A DNA stretch of 64,000 bases from Sinomonas cellulolyticus (GTDB taxonomy: Bacteria; Actinomycetota; Actinomycetes; Actinomycetales; Micrococcaceae). This document shows, piece by piece, positions 50,748-59,709 of this stretch. The notes under the pieces are model-generated. The model searched no databases. It saw only the letters and a list, made by a program, of their open reading frames with translations, and was not told the origin of the DNA. Position numbers and translations under genes: made by a program. Where the stretch lies: positions 1-64,000 of the forward strand of contig NZ_BNCM01000010.1 in NCBI RefSeq assembly GCF_014656475.1. The letters are read 5' to 3'. Within the stretch, counting starts at the first letter, position 1. The number at the start of each line of letters is the position of its first letter.

Positions 50748-51731
50748 ATGGGCACCCCGGTGAGCATCACTGGCCTCGTGAAGACCTTCGGCCGCGTCCG
50801 CGCCCTCGACGGGCTCGACCTCGAGGTCCGTGACGGCGAGGTCCTCGGGTTCCTGGGGCCGAACGGTGCCGGCAAGTCCACGACCCTGCGCATCCTCCTC
50901 GGCCTCCTGCGGGCCGACGCCGGGCACGTCGAGCTGCTGGGCGGGAACCCGTGGCGCGACGTCGTCGCGTTGCACCGTCGCGTGGCCTACGTGCCCGGGG
51001 ACGTGAGCCTGTGGCCGAACCTGAGCGGCGGCCAGGCGATCGACCTCATGGGGCGGCTCCGCGGCGGACTCGACGAGGGCCGCCGGGCGGAGCTGATCGA
51101 CACGTTCGAGCTCGATCCGACCAAGCGCGGCCGCGCCTATTCGAAGGGCAACCGCCAGAAGGTCGCGATCGTCGCGTCACTCGCCTCCCGCGCCGAGCTG
51201 CTCATCCTCGACGAGCCCACGGCGGGCCTGGACCCGCTCATGGAGGCGCTGTTCCGCGAGGAGATCCGGCGCGAGAAGGCCGAAGGCCGCAGCGTGCTGC
51301 TCTCGAGCCACATCCTGGCCGAGGTCGAGGCCCTCGCGGACAGGATCAGCATCATCCGCCAGGGCAGGATCGTCGAGACCGGGACGCTCGAGCAGATGCG
51401 CCTCCACGCCCGCACCAACGTCTCCGCGACGCTCGAGGACGGCGCCGCCCTGACCGGAATCCCCGGCGTGGCAGACCTGCGGATCGAGGACCACCGGGTC
51501 CAGTTCAGCGTCGACGCGGAGGGCCTCGCAGCCGCGATGAACGCCCTCGCAGCCCACCGCGTGCGCGCTCTGACCGTGACGCCGCCCAGCCTCGAGGACC
51601 TCTTCCTCCAGCACTACGACGACCGCGCCGCGCCCCAGGAGCACCCTGGCGGGGATGCAGCGGACGACGACGTCGCGCGCCCCCGCACGCATGCCCGCCA
51701 CCGCCGGGGCTCGCCCCAGGAGGGGCCGTGA
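50748..51731 (+). CDS. ABC transporter ATP-binding protein
   Basis: A 327-residue ATPase of the drug/lantibiotic-export type. Walker A is GPNGAGKSTT, the signature region is YSKGNRQKVAIV, and Walker B is LLILDEPTAGLDP. A C-terminal extension (residues about 225-327) is usual in this group. It pairs with the permease gene, which begins inside its stop codon (GTGA). Substrate unknown. Confidence 0.9.
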   Translation: MGTPVSITGLVKTFGRVRALDGLDLEVRDGEVLGFLGPNGAGKSTTLRILLGLLRADAGHVELLGGNPWRDVVALHRRVAYVPGDVSLWPNLSGGQAIDLMGRLRGGLDEGRRAELIDTFELDPTKRGRAYSKGNRQKVAIVASLASRAELLILDEPTAGLDPLMEALFREEIRREKAEGRSVLLSSHILAEVEALADRISIIRQGRIVETGTLEQMRLHARTNVSATLEDGAALTGIPGVADLRIEDHRVQFSVDAEGLAAAMNALAAHRVRALTVTPPSLEDLFLQHYDDRAAPQEHPGGDAADDDVARPRTHARHRRGSPQEGP

Positions 51732-53317
51732 CCGGGTTCGAGGGCACGGGACGCCTGTTCCTGCTGGCCCTGCGGGTGGACAGGTTCAAGCTCGCACCCT
51801 GGATCCTCATCATCTCGTTGTTCCCGTACGCGGCCTACAGCAGCTACTCGACCGTGTTCGCAACGCCGCAGGAGGCCCTCGCCCTCGAGCAGACCCTCAG
51901 CACCAACCCGGCGTTCATGCTCCTGGTGGGCCCGGCCCACCACCTCGACAACGCCTTCGGGTTCACCACATGGCGGTTCCAGATCTTCGGGATGTTCTTC
52001 GCAGCGCTCATGGCCGCCTTCGCGGTCACGCGGCACGCGCGGGCCGCGGAGGACTCGGGGCAGGCCGAGCTCATCGATTCCGGTGCGGTGGGGCCGTACG
52101 CACGGCTGGCCGCCGCCGTCCTCCTCGCGTGGGCGGCCTCAGCGGCGGTGGCCCTCGTGATCGGCGCGACGCTCACCGCCGCGGGCGCGCAGGCCGCCGA
52201 AGGCTTCGCACTCGGCGCCGAGATCGGGGGCATGGGGATCGCGTTCGGCGGAGTCGCGGCCGTGACGTCCCAGATCGGCTCCTACGCCCGCACGGCCAAC
52301 ACTCTCGCGACCGGGGTGCTCGTGGTCAGCTACGTCCTGCGCGGCGTCGCGGACACCGTCACGGGTGGGGACTGGATGCTCTGGACCAATCCCATGGGGT
52401 GGGCAGAGCTCGTCCGCCCCGCGGCGGAGCGCAGCCTCTCCCCCCTCGTCCTGCTGTGCGCCGCGGGGCTGGCCACCGCGGCAGCGGCGTGCCTGCTCTC
52501 CCGGCTCCGCGACTACGGCGGCGGCCTCATCGGCGAGCGTGCCGGCCCCGCCCGGTGGCGAGCCGGGATCTGGCGGCACACCGCAGTGCTCAACCGTGCA
52601 CCGGCCCTCACCTGGATCGCCGCGTTCGCCTTCCTCGGCGTGGTCTTCGGCCTCGTGACCGGCACGATGCGCGACTTCTACGAGCACAACACGTTCATCC
52701 GGCAGATGCTGGCCGTGCGGTCCACCACCGAGGCGGACCTCACCATGACGTTCGTCTCCCTGCTCCTGCTCATGCTCGCCCTGGGCGCCGGCGCCTTCGG
52801 CGTCCAGATCGCGGCGCGCTTCGCCGCGGAGGAGGACGAAGGGCATGCGGAGTGGGTGCTCTCCGCGGGCATCTCGCGCCAGGGCTACTTCGCCCCTGCG
52901 GCTGCGGCCGCGCTCGTCGCCCCGGCCCTGACGATGGCGGTGGGCGGCACGGTGCTCGGCGTCACGGCGGCCTCCACCGGAGCGCAGGTCTCCGCGGGTG
53001 ACGTGGTGCGCCAGGCCCTCGTCGGCATCCCGGCCCTGTGGCTCGCGGCCGCCGTCGGGCTCGCGTTCGTGGGCATGCTTCCCACGCAGCGCTGGATCGC
53101 GTGGCTCCTGGTGGTGTATTGGCTCGTCCTGACGATCTTCGGCCCGCTGCTCAAGGCCCCGGACTGGCTGCTGGACACGAGCCCCTTCCACGTGACTCCG
53201 CGGATCACGGGGGCGGACGCCGACTGGGCGCCGGTCTGGTGGATCCTTGCCATCACGGCGGCCCTGCTCGTCGTCGGATTCGCGGGCTACCGCGCGCGGA
53301 GCATCCGCGGCGCCTGA
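51728..53317 (+). CDS. ABC-2-type permease
   Basis: A 529-residue membrane protein with about 12 helices in two similar halves (each with a long loop followed by a run such as AAAVLLAWAASAAVALVIGATL). This is the double-length permease used with a single ATPase in TetR-linked multidrug/antibiotic exporters of actinobacteria. The GTG at 51728 overlaps the ATPase stop. No regulator is adjacent. Confidence 0.82.
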   Translation: MTGFEGTGRLFLLALRVDRFKLAPWILIISLFPYAAYSSYSTVFATPQEALALEQTLSTNPAFMLLVGPAHHLDNAFGFTTWRFQIFGMFFAALMAAFAVTRHARAAEDSGQAELIDSGAVGPYARLAAAVLLAWAASAAVALVIGATLTAAGAQAAEGFALGAEIGGMGIAFGGVAAVTSQIGSYARTANTLATGVLVVSYVLRGVADTVTGGDWMLWTNPMGWAELVRPAAERSLSPLVLLCAAGLATAAAACLLSRLRDYGGGLIGERAGPARWRAGIWRHTAVLNRAPALTWIAAFAFLGVVFGLVTGTMRDFYEHNTFIRQMLAVRSTTEADLTMTFVSLLLLMLALGAGAFGVQIAARFAAEEDEGHAEWVLSAGISRQGYFAPAAAAALVAPALTMAVGGTVLGVTAASTGAQVSAGDVVRQALVGIPALWLAAAVGLAFVGMLPTQRWIAWLLVVYWLVLTIFGPLLKAPDWLLDTSPFHVTPRITGADADWAPVWWILAITAALLVVGFAGYRARSIRGA

Positions 53318-53390
53318 CGAGGCCGGGGTGTGGGTCGGCGGAGCTTCTGGGATGATGGGAGCCGCCGTTCCTGCCGCCGTGACCAGCACT

Positions 53391-53420
53391 CCGGGAATCA
53401 CCGCACCCCGGGAATCACCG
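53391..53420. repeat. Direct repeat, 13 bp twice
   Basis: CCGGGAATCACCG occurs at 53391 and 53408 (17-bp period) in the 166-bp spacer before the efflux gene. Confidence 0.55.
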
Positions 53421-53483
53421 AACGCCGGTCACGGTTGCACTCCAGACATCCGCTTTCCTGAACCACCCGTCCCAGGAGCCCCC

Positions 53484-55007
53484 TTGCCTTCCGCATCCGA
53501 GCACCCCTCGCCGCAGGCCGCCGGAAACCCCGCCGCGCCCCGGGAGGCCCATCAGATCCCGCCCGAGAGCCGACTCGTTGTGACGGTGCTCGTCGTCGCC
53601 GCGTTCGTCGTGATCCTCAACGAGACGATCATGAACGTGGCCCTCCCGCGCCTCATGGGCGAGCTGCACGTGGACGCGCCGACGGTCCAGTGGCTCTCCA
53701 CAGCGTTCATGCTCACCATGTCCGTGGTCATCCCCACTACCGGCTATCTCCTGCAGCGGCTCTCGATCCGCTCGGTGTTCGTCCTCGCCATGAGCCTCTT
53801 CAGCGCGGGGACGCTCCTCGCCGCGCTCTCCCCCGGCTTCGCGATCCTGCTCCTGGCCCGCGTGGTCCAGGCCTCCGGCACGGCGATCATGATGCCGCTG
53901 CTCATGACGAGCGTCCTGAAGCTCATCCCCGTCTCCCGCCGAGGCCAGGTCATGGGCACAGTGAGCATCGTCATCTCGGTCGCCCCGGCGGTGGGGCCCA
54001 CCCTGTCGGGGATCATCCTCCAGTATCTCTCCTGGCGGTTCATGTTCCTCACGGTCCTGCCGATTGCCGTGGCGGCACTGCTGTTCGGCGCGGCGAAGCT
54101 GCGCGGGGCGGCCGACGGCGGGCGGCCGGCTCTCGATGCCCTCTCGGTCCTGCTCTCGGTCCCGGCCTTCGGCGGCGTCGTCTACGGGCTGAGCCAGCTC
54201 GGCGGCGCGGGGTCGGGCGGTCTCGGCCCGGTGCTCCCCCTCACGGTGGGCGTGGCCGCGCTGGCGGCGTTCGTGGTGCGGCAGCTCGCGCTGCAGCGTT
54301 CCGGCTCGCCCCTGCTCGACCTGCGCGCGTTCTCCTACCCGATGTACACCATCGCGACCGCCCTGCTCATGGTCGGCATGATGGCACTGTTCGGCGTGGT
54401 GATCCTCCTGCCGCTGTACCTTCAGCAGCTCCGCGGGCTCGACACCCTCGGCACCGGGCTGCTCCTGCTCCCCGGCGGACTCGTGATGGGCCTGCTCGCG
54501 CCCACCGTGGGCAGATGGTTCGACCGGGTCGGTCCGCTGCCCCTGACCCTCACCGGAACCTCGCTGATCACCGCCGTGCTCGTCGGGCTGGCGTTACTCA
54601 CCGCGGGCAGCTCGGTGTGGCTCGCGATGGGCCTGCACATCGTGCTCTCCCTGGGCCTCGCGCTCCTCTTCACCCCCACGTTCACCTCGGGCCTGAATCC
54701 CCTCCCGCCCCACCTGTACAGCCACGGATCGGCCATCCTGAGCACCCTGCAGCAGGTTGCCGGGGCAGCGGGGACGGCGCTGCTCGTGGCGGTCATGGCG
54801 GGAACGGCACACGGCGCTGCCTCTACGCTTCCTCCGGCAGAGGCAGCGATGGCGGGGTTCCGCGCGGCCTTCCTCGTGGCGGCCGGGGCAGGGGCCGCTG
54901 CAATCGTCCTGGCGGCGTTCCTGCGCAACCGGCCGCCCGCGGAGGAAGGGGCCCGAGCAGACGCGGCTTCGCCGGAGAGCACGGTCTCCAAGCCGGCACA
55001 CCAGTAA
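53484..55007 (+). CDS. DHA2-family MFS efflux transporter
   Basis: A 507-residue transporter with about 14 helices of the EmrB/QacA type. VILNETIMNVALPRLMGELHVDAPTVQWLSTAFML is the DHA2 start, RVVQASGTAIMMPLL follows, and GPTLSGIILQYLSWRFMF is the antiporter motif C. It probably exports toxic compounds. The TTG start at 53484 has AGGAG at 7 bp, and no better start lies between it and helix 1; a longer frame upstream reads through the repeat region. Confidence 0.83.
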   Translation: MPSASEHPSPQAAGNPAAPREAHQIPPESRLVVTVLVVAAFVVILNETIMNVALPRLMGELHVDAPTVQWLSTAFMLTMSVVIPTTGYLLQRLSIRSVFVLAMSLFSAGTLLAALSPGFAILLLARVVQASGTAIMMPLLMTSVLKLIPVSRRGQVMGTVSIVISVAPAVGPTLSGIILQYLSWRFMFLTVLPIAVAALLFGAAKLRGAADGGRPALDALSVLLSVPAFGGVVYGLSQLGGAGSGGLGPVLPLTVGVAALAAFVVRQLALQRSGSPLLDLRAFSYPMYTIATALLMVGMMALFGVVILLPLYLQQLRGLDTLGTGLLLLPGGLVMGLLAPTVGRWFDRVGPLPLTLTGTSLITAVLVGLALLTAGSSVWLAMGLHIVLSLGLALLFTPTFTSGLNPLPPHLYSHGSAILSTLQQVAGAAGTALLVAVMAGTAHGAASTLPPAEAAMAGFRAAFLVAAGAGAAAIVLAAFLRNRPPAEEGARADAASPESTVSKPAHQ

Positions 55008-55024
55008 AGAATTCCGTGCGATAA

Positions 55025-55061
55025 AGCATTCCGTGAGATGAATTTCTTGTAGAGGAATGCT
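55025..55061. terminator. AT-rich hairpin between convergent genes
   Basis: AGCATTCC (55025-55032) pairs with GGAATGCT (55054-55061) over a 21-base loop. The spacer is notably AT-rich for this genome and also carries the direct repeat ATTCCGTG at 55012 and 55028. Confidence 0.45.
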
Positions 55062-55079
55062 ATTCAGACCGCGGGTCCC

Positions 55080-55865
55080 TTAGGGCGCGGAGAACCCGCC
55101 ATCGGCATGGATCAGCTGCCCGTTGATCCATCCGCCCGGACCGCTCAGGAGGAAGGCCACCACGGCCGCGATATCCTCGGGCGTCCCGAGCCGTCCCGAC
55201 GGCTGGCGGGCGGTGAGGACCGTCCGAGTGTCCTCGTCCATCCACCCCGTGTCCACGGGACCGGGATTGAGCACATTCGCCGAGATCCCCTGCGGCCCTA
55301 ACTCGCGCGCTGCCGCCCGGACGATCCGGTCGAGGGCACCCTTGCTTGCCCCGTACGGCATATTGCCGACGGTATGGTCCGAAGTCAGCGCTACGATGCG
55401 GCCCAGCCCACGCCATTCCGGCGGGAACTGCTCGGCGAAGGCCTTCAGGAGGAGCCACGAGGCGCGGGCGTTGACCGCAATATGCCGGTCAAAGGATACG
55501 TGGTGGGTGTCGAGGAGGCCGGAGTCCACCGACTCCGCGTGGCTGAGCACAAGTGCCCGGACCGGCCGCTGCGCGCCGGCCTCGGCGAGGAGTTGTGCGG
55601 GGACGGCCGGATCGGCCAGATCCGCCTCGATCGTGGCGACAGCAGCCCCGAGCGCGCGGAGCTGCACTGCCAGCCGCGCGGCGTCGTGCTCCTGGACGCC
55701 CCACGGCATCCGCTCGTCGTAAGGGCGCCAGAAGGAGAGCGCGAGGTCCCAGCCCTGCCGCGCGAGCTCGCGGGCGATCCCGGCCCCGATCCCCACCTCG
55801 CGGCCGACGCCGGTCACAAGCGCGAGCGGCCGGCCCTCCCCGTGCTGGGGACCGCCAGGACCCAT
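55080..55865 (-). CDS. Short-chain dehydrogenase (FabG-like)
   Basis: A 261-residue SDR. The cofactor loop is ALVTGVGREVGIGAGIARELARQGW. ALTSDHTVGNMPYGASKGALDRIVRAAARELGPQGI has the active Tyr-Lys (YGASK), NVLNPGPVDTGWM and GWINGQLIHADGGFSAP close the domain. SFWRPYDERMPWGV is a distinctive insertion. The substrate is unknown. Its ATG is 14 bp from the stop of the upstream GNAT gene. Confidence 0.85.
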   Translation of the reverse strand: MGPGGPQHGEGRPLALVTGVGREVGIGAGIARELARQGWDLALSFWRPYDERMPWGVQEHDAARLAVQLRALGAAVATIEADLADPAVPAQLLAEAGAQRPVRALVLSHAESVDSGLLDTHHVSFDRHIAVNARASWLLLKAFAEQFPPEWRGLGRIVALTSDHTVGNMPYGASKGALDRIVRAAARELGPQGISANVLNPGPVDTGWMDEDTRTVLTARQPSGRLGTPEDIAAVVAFLLSGPGGWINGQLIHADGGFSAP

Positions 55866-55879
55866 GGCAGCCACGCGCC

Positions 55880-56830
55880 CTACCGCCGGCGCTCGTAGAC
55901 GACGTTGGTGCGCACCGACGAGAACCCCACGCGCTCGTACAGCCCGAGCGCGCCGGTGGGGCTGGCCGAGTCGACGCCGAGATCCGCCTGCCGGTAGCCG
56001 GCCTCCCGCGCGGCCGTCAGCACCTCGGTGAGGAGGGCGGTCGCGAGGCCGCGCCCGCGGGCCCGTCTCCTCGTGCCCACGAGTGCGACGTACAGCTCTC
56101 CCTCGACGTACTCGTTGGCGAGGACGTAGGCGTCCACCGCGTCCTCGGGGGAGAGGTCGGGACGGTCGGTGAGTGCGGCCCTGCTCAGCGCCGGCCGGAA
56201 GCTGCGCGAGGCGAGCTGGTCGGCCCACCGGTCCGGGTCGCGCTCGCTCGAGCCCCAGTGGTCCGCGAAGGCCTCGTTGTGTGCGCGGCGGAGCCCTTCG
56301 GAGATCTCCGGCGTGACGGGGCGCCCGACGCGGCGAGTGGCCGCGGGCGCGCTCCATGTTGTCAGATCCAAGCGCATGTCCCGGAAGTAGCGCGCGGGGG
56401 TGTAGCCCCGGGCGGCAGCGAGCCGTTCCGTCGGGGAGCCGACCGTGCCGCACCACATCGACCAGACCACGGGCATTCCCGGATACCGGTCCCGGGCGAG
56501 GGCGTCGGCGCGGGGTTCGATCCAGTCCATGACGGCGCGCCCCAGCCCCTGGCCGCGCCAGTCGGGATGGACGCCTCCGCCGAGGGAGGCCTTGGTCTCT
56601 CGATCAGCAAGTCCGGCGGCGACCCGCAGCTGGCCGTAGGCGACCATCGTGTCGCCGTCCCACGCGGCGAGGGTGTCCGCAGCAGGGTCGACGCCCGGCT
56701 CCCGCAGCTCCTCGGCGAGGTCCTCCGGCTCGTAGAACTCGTCCGTGTCGTCGTGCCGGGCCAGTGCGGTGCTCAGCTCGGCCCACGCCGCAGCGTGGGC
56801 GGGTTCGATGGGCTTCCAGATGACGCTCAT
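55880..56830 (-). CDS. Tandem GNAT acetyltransferase
   Basis: A 316-residue protein with two GNAT domains in series. The first has GGGVHPDWRGQGLGRAVMDWIE (about residue 90-110). The second has VGTRRRARGRGLATALLTEVLTAAREAGYRQADLGVDSASPTGALGLYERVGF near the C-terminus. Such double domains are seen in actinobacterial mycothiol-synthase-like enzymes and in unknown paralogues. It lacks clear features of MshD. The ATG at 56830 is the family start. Confidence 0.82.
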   Translation of the reverse strand: MSVIWKPIEPAHAAAWAELSTALARHDDTDEFYEPEDLAEELREPGVDPAADTLAAWDGDTMVAYGQLRVAAGLADRETKASLGGGVHPDWRGQGLGRAVMDWIEPRADALARDRYPGMPVVWSMWCGTVGSPTERLAAARGYTPARYFRDMRLDLTTWSAPAATRRVGRPVTPEISEGLRRAHNEAFADHWGSSERDPDRWADQLASRSFRPALSRAALTDRPDLSPEDAVDAYVLANEYVEGELYVALVGTRRRARGRGLATALLTEVLTAAREAGYRQADLGVDSASPTGALGLYERVGFSSVRTNVVYERRR

Positions 56831-56957
56831 GCCGGCTCCTCGCCATGGGCTCGCGCTCCGCAGAGGCCCCCGGAGCTCCGATGGTGCTGGTGCGCCCACG
56901 CTAGCACCCAGGTCCCGCGACCCGTCCGGCTGTCCACCGCCTGTGCACCGCCCGGGC

Positions 56958-57063
56958 CGAAGTTATCCACAGACTGTGGGAAAACCCGTGGATACTGGCC
57001 AGTCACCGGGAAGAACACGCCTGTAAGTTATCCACGTCGTGGATAGGGCTGTGGACAACAGCC
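56958..57063 (+). repeat. Intergenic element with DnaA boxes (copies 0 and 1)
   Basis: Two related blocks sit in the 247-bp spacer between the tandem-GNAT and pirin genes. The first has TTATCCACA (56963-56971) followed by GACTGTGGGAAAACCC. The second begins TGTAAGTT (57022), contains the palindrome TATCCACG-T-CGTGGATA (57029-57045) and ends with TGTGGACAA (57050-57058), the complement of TTGTCCACA. Copies 2 and 3 are at 59541 and 60649. Confidence 0.65.
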
Positions 57064-57077
57064 CTCTGAAGAGGCGG

Positions 57078-58478
57078 TCAGTCCTCCGGGGGAGTGAAGC
57101 CGGCCTCGACCAGGTCGCTGTACTCCGGGTGGCGCTTGAGGAAGGCGCGCACGTACGGGCAGTAGGGGCGGATCCGCTGGCCCTTCGCCCGGACGTCGTC
57201 GAGCGCGAACGCCACGAGCTTGCCGGCGAGGCCCAGACCCGAGTAGCCGTCCGCCACCTCGGTGTGGTCGAAGGCCAGGACCTCGCCGTCCTCCTGCACC
57301 CGGTACTGGGTGAAGCCGGCTGTCGCGCCGCCGACGTGGACCTCGTACCGGTGCCTCTGCTCGGCGTGGACGAACTCGGCCGCGGCCGCCTTCTTCTCGG
57401 ACTCCTCGACGCTCATGGGCACTTCCTTCTCCTCGGTTCTGCGTCCGGTCTGCCTGGCCCTCGGCCGCGGCCGCAGCCGGACGTTGGGCAGGGGAGGCGC
57501 GGGAAGGGGCGCCTCGCCCCCGGTGCGCTCGACGACGGGTCCGAACGGGGCGCCGTCGTCCGCCTGATCCCCTCCGCGCTCGGCCGCCGCAAGCTCGGCG
57601 TTCCACGCTTCGCGGTATCCGACGATCTCCTCGTGGGAGCGGCCCACGAAGTTCCACCACATCGTGATCTCCTCCTCGAACGGCGGCCCCCCGAGGATCA
57701 TCACGCGCACCCGGCCCTCTCCCGGATTGGCGAGCCCCACCGACCCCGGCCCGGGCGCCACGTAGGCCAGATGCGCCTCGGGCACCGTGTCGCCGTCGAC
57801 CTCGAGAACGCCGCCGTCGGGCAGGAAGGCATGCTCGAACTCCCCGGCAAGCTCCAGCTCAACGCTCGCGCCGGGCTCGAGCACGGCCTCGGCGCCGAGC
57901 AGCGCCGTGTAGGTCCGCACGGGGGAGGCCTCGCCGTGCAGGGAGCCGAGGAAGACGCGCAGCTCTCCGGCGGTGGTCCCGGTGCGGTCGCGGAGCACGA
58001 CGGCGCGCGGGACGTACCGCTCGAATCCCGGGGGAGCGCCGCGGAACGGCTCCGGCATCGCCGTCCACAGCTGCACCCCGTGCAGGAGCTCGGTGCCGGG
58101 CGTGGAGTATTCGGAGTGGTTGATGCCGCGGCCAGCGGTCATGAGGTTCAGCTCGCCCGGGCGGACCATGGCCTGGTGGCCGGCGCTGTCGCGGTGCTCG
58201 ATCTCGCCCGTGAACAGCCAGCTGATCGTCTGCAGACCGGTGTGGGGATGCGGCGGGACCCGCATCCCGCCGGTGGCGGAGACGTCGTCCGGGCCGTAGT
58301 GGTCGAGGAAGCACCACGCACCGACGAGGGAGCGTTCCTTGGAGGGAAGCGTGCGCCGCACGGTCATCGCCCGGGGTCCTCCGAGCGGCACATCACGGGG
58401 CTCGATGACCTCGACTCCGGCGCCCCCGGGCCTGTCGGCACACAGGGTCTCGACCGGGTGGGCTTCCAGATTGCTCAT
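57078..58478 (-). CDS. Pirin-GNAT fusion protein
   Basis: A 466-residue reading frame. Residues 1 to about 310 are a pirin: RTLPSKERSLVGAWCFLDHYGP, PPHPHTGLQTISWLFTGEIEHRDS and GRGINHSEYS supply the metal-binding His and Glu of the first cupin. A Pro/Arg-rich linker (310-354) follows. Residues 355-466 are a small YjdJ-type GNAT: RYEVHVGGATAGFTQYRV, FDHTEVADGYSGLGLAGKLVAFALDD, PYCPYVRAFLKRHPEY. The two are normally separate; here there is no stop between them. Met355 (57416) keeps its own GAGGAGAAGGAAG site. Confidence 0.75.
   Translation of the reverse strand: MSNLEAHPVETLCADRPGGAGVEVIEPRDVPLGGPRAMTVRRTLPSKERSLVGAWCFLDHYGPDDVSATGGMRVPPHPHTGLQTISWLFTGEIEHRDSAGHQAMVRPGELNLMTAGRGINHSEYSTPGTELLHGVQLWTAMPEPFRGAPPGFERYVPRAVVLRDRTGTTAGELRVFLGSLHGEASPVRTYTALLGAEAVLEPGASVELELAGEFEHAFLPDGGVLEVDGDTVPEAHLAYVAPGPGSVGLANPGEGRVRVMILGGPPFEEEITMWWNFVGRSHEEIVGYREAWNAELAAAERGGDQADDGAPFGPVVERTGGEAPLPAPPLPNVRLRPRPRARQTGRRTEEKEVPMSVEESEKKAAAAEFVHAEQRHRYEVHVGGATAGFTQYRVQEDGEVLAFDHTEVADGYSGLGLAGKLVAFALDDVRAKGQRIRPYCPYVRAFLKRHPEYSDLVEAGFTPPED
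57417..57437 (-). promoter_or_regulatory. Internal ribosome-binding site for the GNAT part
   Basis: On the minus strand GAGGAGAAGGAAGTGCCC directly precedes an ATG at 57416 inside the fusion frame. It could give a separate 112-residue GNAT protein in addition to the full-length fusion. This suggests the fusion arose by loss of the pirin stop. Confidence 0.6.
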
Positions 58479-58535
58479 GGCGCACCTCCTGGGCCGAGCC
58501 TACGCCGGGACGCCGCCGTTCGGGAGGCGCCCGGG

Positions 58536-59345
58536 CTACGCGCCGATGAAGTCCTCGAGGCGCACGACTGTCAGTCCCGCGGCCAGGTGTGCCGCGCGGA
58601 ACGCGGCCAGGTCCGAGGCGAACTCGGGCCGGAAGTGCATCAGCACGATGTCGCCCGGCCGCAGTGCGTTGCCGTACTGGTACTGCATGGACCCGGCATT
58701 GGCCTTGGCCTCCCAGTGGATGATCGCCTTGAGCCCGGCGTCGGCCACTGCCTTGCGCATGGCGCCCGAGTAGGCGCCGCCCGGCGGCCGGAACAGCGTG
58801 GGCGCCGTCCCGTACGTCGCAGTGATGTAGTCCTTCATGCCCTTGATCTCGCCGAACTGGTAGCCGTAGGGCTTGGTGCTCATCGTGGTGTCGTGGCTGA
58901 TGGTGTGGTCCTGGACGTGGTCTCCGCGCTGGGCGAAGCCCTTGAAGAATGCCGGGTTGTCACCCATGGCGGACTTCGTGAGGAACAGCGTGGCCGGGTA
59001 GCCGTACTTCTCGAGCAGCGCGAGCGATTCCGGATTCTTCGTCGCACCGTCATCGATCGTGAGGAACACGACCGGCTGCTTGGTGGCCACGCGGGTGATC
59101 ACCGGAGCGAGGCCACCCTGAACCGGCGGAATGGCGTAGTCGGAAGCGAAGTGCGGCGCGGGGGTAGCGGTGGGGGTAGCGGACGACGGCGCGGGGCTCG
59201 CCGACGCCGATGGGCTGTCCGACGGCCGAGCCGCTGGAAGGGCGGCGATGGGGCTCGGGGCATCGGCGCAGCCGGCCAGCAGCGAGGCCGCTGCCGCGGA
59301 GAGCGCCGCGATCGCTGCGCGCCGGGTGGGATCTGGTGGCGCCAT
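58536..59345 (-). CDS. Polysaccharide deacetylase lipoprotein
   Basis: A 269-residue exported NodB-type deacetylase. The signal region RRAAIAALSAAAASLLAGC has a lipobox and a twin Arg, so export by Tat or Sec and lipidation are possible. A Ser/Pro/Ala linker leads to the catalytic domain: TIDDGA (paired Asp), HTISHDT (His-x3-His), RPPGGAYSG and IVLMHFRPEF. It removes N-acetyl groups from cell-wall or capsule sugars. The ATG has AGGAG at 6 bp; a longer frame is not needed. Confidence 0.85.
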   Translation of the reverse strand: MAPPDPTRRAAIAALSAAAASLLAGCADAPSPIAALPAARPSDSPSASASPAPSSATPTATPAPHFASDYAIPPVQGGLAPVITRVATKQPVVFLTIDDGATKNPESLALLEKYGYPATLFLTKSAMGDNPAFFKGFAQRGDHVQDHTISHDTTMSTKPYGYQFGEIKGMKDYITATYGTAPTLFRPPGGAYSGAMRKAVADAGLKAIIHWEAKANAGSMQYQYGNALRPGDIVLMHFRPEFASDLAAFRAAHLAAGLTVVRLEDFIGA

Positions 59346-59540
59346 GGTCTCCTCGCCTGCCTGCGGCGCCCGGGACTGCGCCGTCTTCGGTGCCATGCTA
59401 CTGCCGGCAGATGAACAGACGGCGACACGATCCGGCACTGTCACCATCGGTTATGCCCAACGATATCCACAGCTGGGGACAACCGACCGGCATCAGGTGC
59501 GCGCGCCTGCGACGATGGCGTGGTGGTGCCGAAAAGCTCT

Positions 59541-59597
59541 GTGAACTACACGCGTGTAAGTTACGCACACTGTGGACAAGGGCTGTGGACAACGGCC
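59541..59597 (+). repeat. Intergenic element with DnaA boxes (copy 2)
   Basis: Contains ACTACACGCGTGTAAGTT, with the palindrome TACACGCGTGTA, then two perfect TGTGGACAA boxes (59571-59579 and 59584-59592), both the complement of TTGTCCACA. It lies in the 364-bp spacer between the divergent deacetylase and arsR genes, which otherwise holds only the arsR promoter and, at 59463, a TATCCACAGC sequence. Confidence 0.65.
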
Positions 59598-59610
59598 GAT
59601 GGCGCCGGCA

Positions 59611-59664
59611 TTGACGCCGATTGCGACGGGGCGTATTTTTGAAGTATTCAACCGATTAGTTGAA
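59611..59664 (+). promoter_or_regulatory. arsR promoter with overlapping inverted repeats
   Basis: TTGACG (59611) and TATTTT (59634) are 17 bp apart. Immediately at the expected start are TTGAAGTATTCAA (59639-59651) and TTCAACCGATTAGTTGAA (59647-59664), two overlapping palindromes sharing TTCAA. They are probably the operator for autorepression by the ArsR protein. Confidence 0.62.
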
Positions 59665-59709
59665 CAACCAGTAAATTGAATGAGCCATAGGCCAAGGAGA
59701 GGGAAAGCG

